Shown piece after piece: positions 13,947-14,378 of a stretch of 14,378 nucleotides of DNA. The DNA is from Acidobacteriaceae bacterium (GTDB lineage: Bacteria > Acidobacteriota > Terriglobia > Terriglobales > Acidobacteriaceae). Every line of letters starts with the position of its first letter. The stretch's first letter is position 1. The translations under genes were made by a program, and so were the position numbers. The stretch covers positions 6,383-20,760 of the forward strand of contig PLST01000543.1 in assembly GCA_003164255.1 (NCBI GenBank). Reading direction: 5' to 3'. Below the pieces are notes generated by a model. That model did no database searches, was not told the DNA's origin, and was given only the letters and a program-made list of their open reading frames with translations.

Positions 13947-14378
13947 CTATCGTTCGGTCGACCATCGGCGCAGGCGCAGACTGTTCCCGAGTACGCACAC
14001 CGAACTCAGCGCCATGGCCGCTGCCGCCAGCCAGGGCGTAAGCAGGATGTGGAATACAGGATAAAGCAGGCCGGCGGCCAGCGGAATCCCAAGCAGGTTG
14101 TAACCGACTGCCCAGCCCAGATTCTGGCGCATGATGCGGAGCGTTTGCCGCGCCAGTCCCAGCGCAGCCGGAATGGCGGAAGGTTGCGTGCGCAATAGCA
14201 GCACGTCGCCGGCCTCCTGCGCCAGATCGGCGCCCGTGCCCATGGCGATGCCCGCATCGGCCTGGGCCAGCGCCGCCGCGTCGTTGATGCCGTCGCCGAC
14301 CATCGCCACGCGCAGGCCGGACTTTTGCAAAGAGCGAATGCGAGCCAGTTTGCCCGCCGGATCGAGGCCCGCTTCCAC
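13947..14378 (-). CDS. copA: Cu(I)-transporting P1B-type ATPase, C-terminal end
   Basis: The last 143 residues of a heavy-metal P-type ATPase that pumps metal out of the cytosol; the rest lies beyond the right edge. The hinge motif GDGIND (28-33 of the visible part) and GIAMGTGADLAQE (43-55) identify the P-domain. The last two membrane helices carry NLGWAVGYN (86-94) and MALSS (122-126). The YN pair and MxxSS motif are the metal-site signatures of Cu(I) pumps (P1B-1), which argues against Zn or Co transport. The CPC motif that would confirm this is outside the window. The gene is on the same strand as the kelch gene, 157 nt upstream of it, with no strong terminator seen between them. Confidence 0.9.
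   Translation of the reverse strand: MEAGLDPAGKLARIRSLQKSGLRVAMVGDGINDAAALAQADAGIAMGTGADLAQEAGDVLLLRTQPSAIPAALGLARQTLRIMRQNLGWAVGYNLLGIPLAAGLLYPVFHILLTPWLAAAAMALSSVCVLGNSLRLRRWSTER

Overview
The window is about 60% GC, gene-dense and clearly bacterial with a Gram-negative envelope. It contains a flagellar filament and stator locus, a TetR-controlled ABC exporter, an LptF-LptG fusion permease for lipopolysaccharide export, a kelch-propeller lipoprotein and the end of a copper ATPase. The fused LptF-LptG, the DUF6010 protein and the NDLWEF/WTW kelch lipoprotein together suggest an Acidobacteriota (Terriglobia-like) genome. That taxonomic guess rests on remembered family distribution and was not tested by search.

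Region 1 (1-6914) is a flagellar cluster around a divergent control region. Leftward run flbD (SwrD-like), motA and motB, the last cut by the window edge. Rightward run fliC (flagellin), fliD (filament cap) and fliS (flagellin chaperone). The 249-nt divergent gap holds two back-to-back sequences matching the sigma-28 (FliA/SigD) consensus, one facing each way. A third, with one extra spacer base, lies before fliD, but a terminator-like hairpin sits between it and fliD. FliD is unusually large (921 aa) because it carries five flagellin hook IN-type modules, three of them inserted inside the FliD C-terminal domain. Related modules appear in the variable region of FliC.

Region 2 (6926-9866) has a leftward ABC exporter subunit of the MdlA/TM287/BmrC type, with Asp in place of the catalytic Walker B Glu. 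It is divergent from a tetR gene, and a perfect 24-bp palindrome lies between them. tetR has no Shine-Dalgarno sequence and its promoter appears to place the start site at the ATG, so it may be leaderless. A small DUF6010 membrane protein follows tetR.

Region 3 (9873-14378) runs leftward: the end of a Cu(I) P1B-type ATPase, a six-bladed kelch lipoprotein, then lptF-lptG fused in one reading frame 14 nt downstream of the kelch gene.

I saw no RNA genes, CRISPR arrays, insertion sequences or integrase genes. No wholly new system is evident. The best leads are the sigma-28 architecture with the fliD leader hairpin, the IN-module expansion of the cap protein, and the operator of the partnerless ABC half-transporter.
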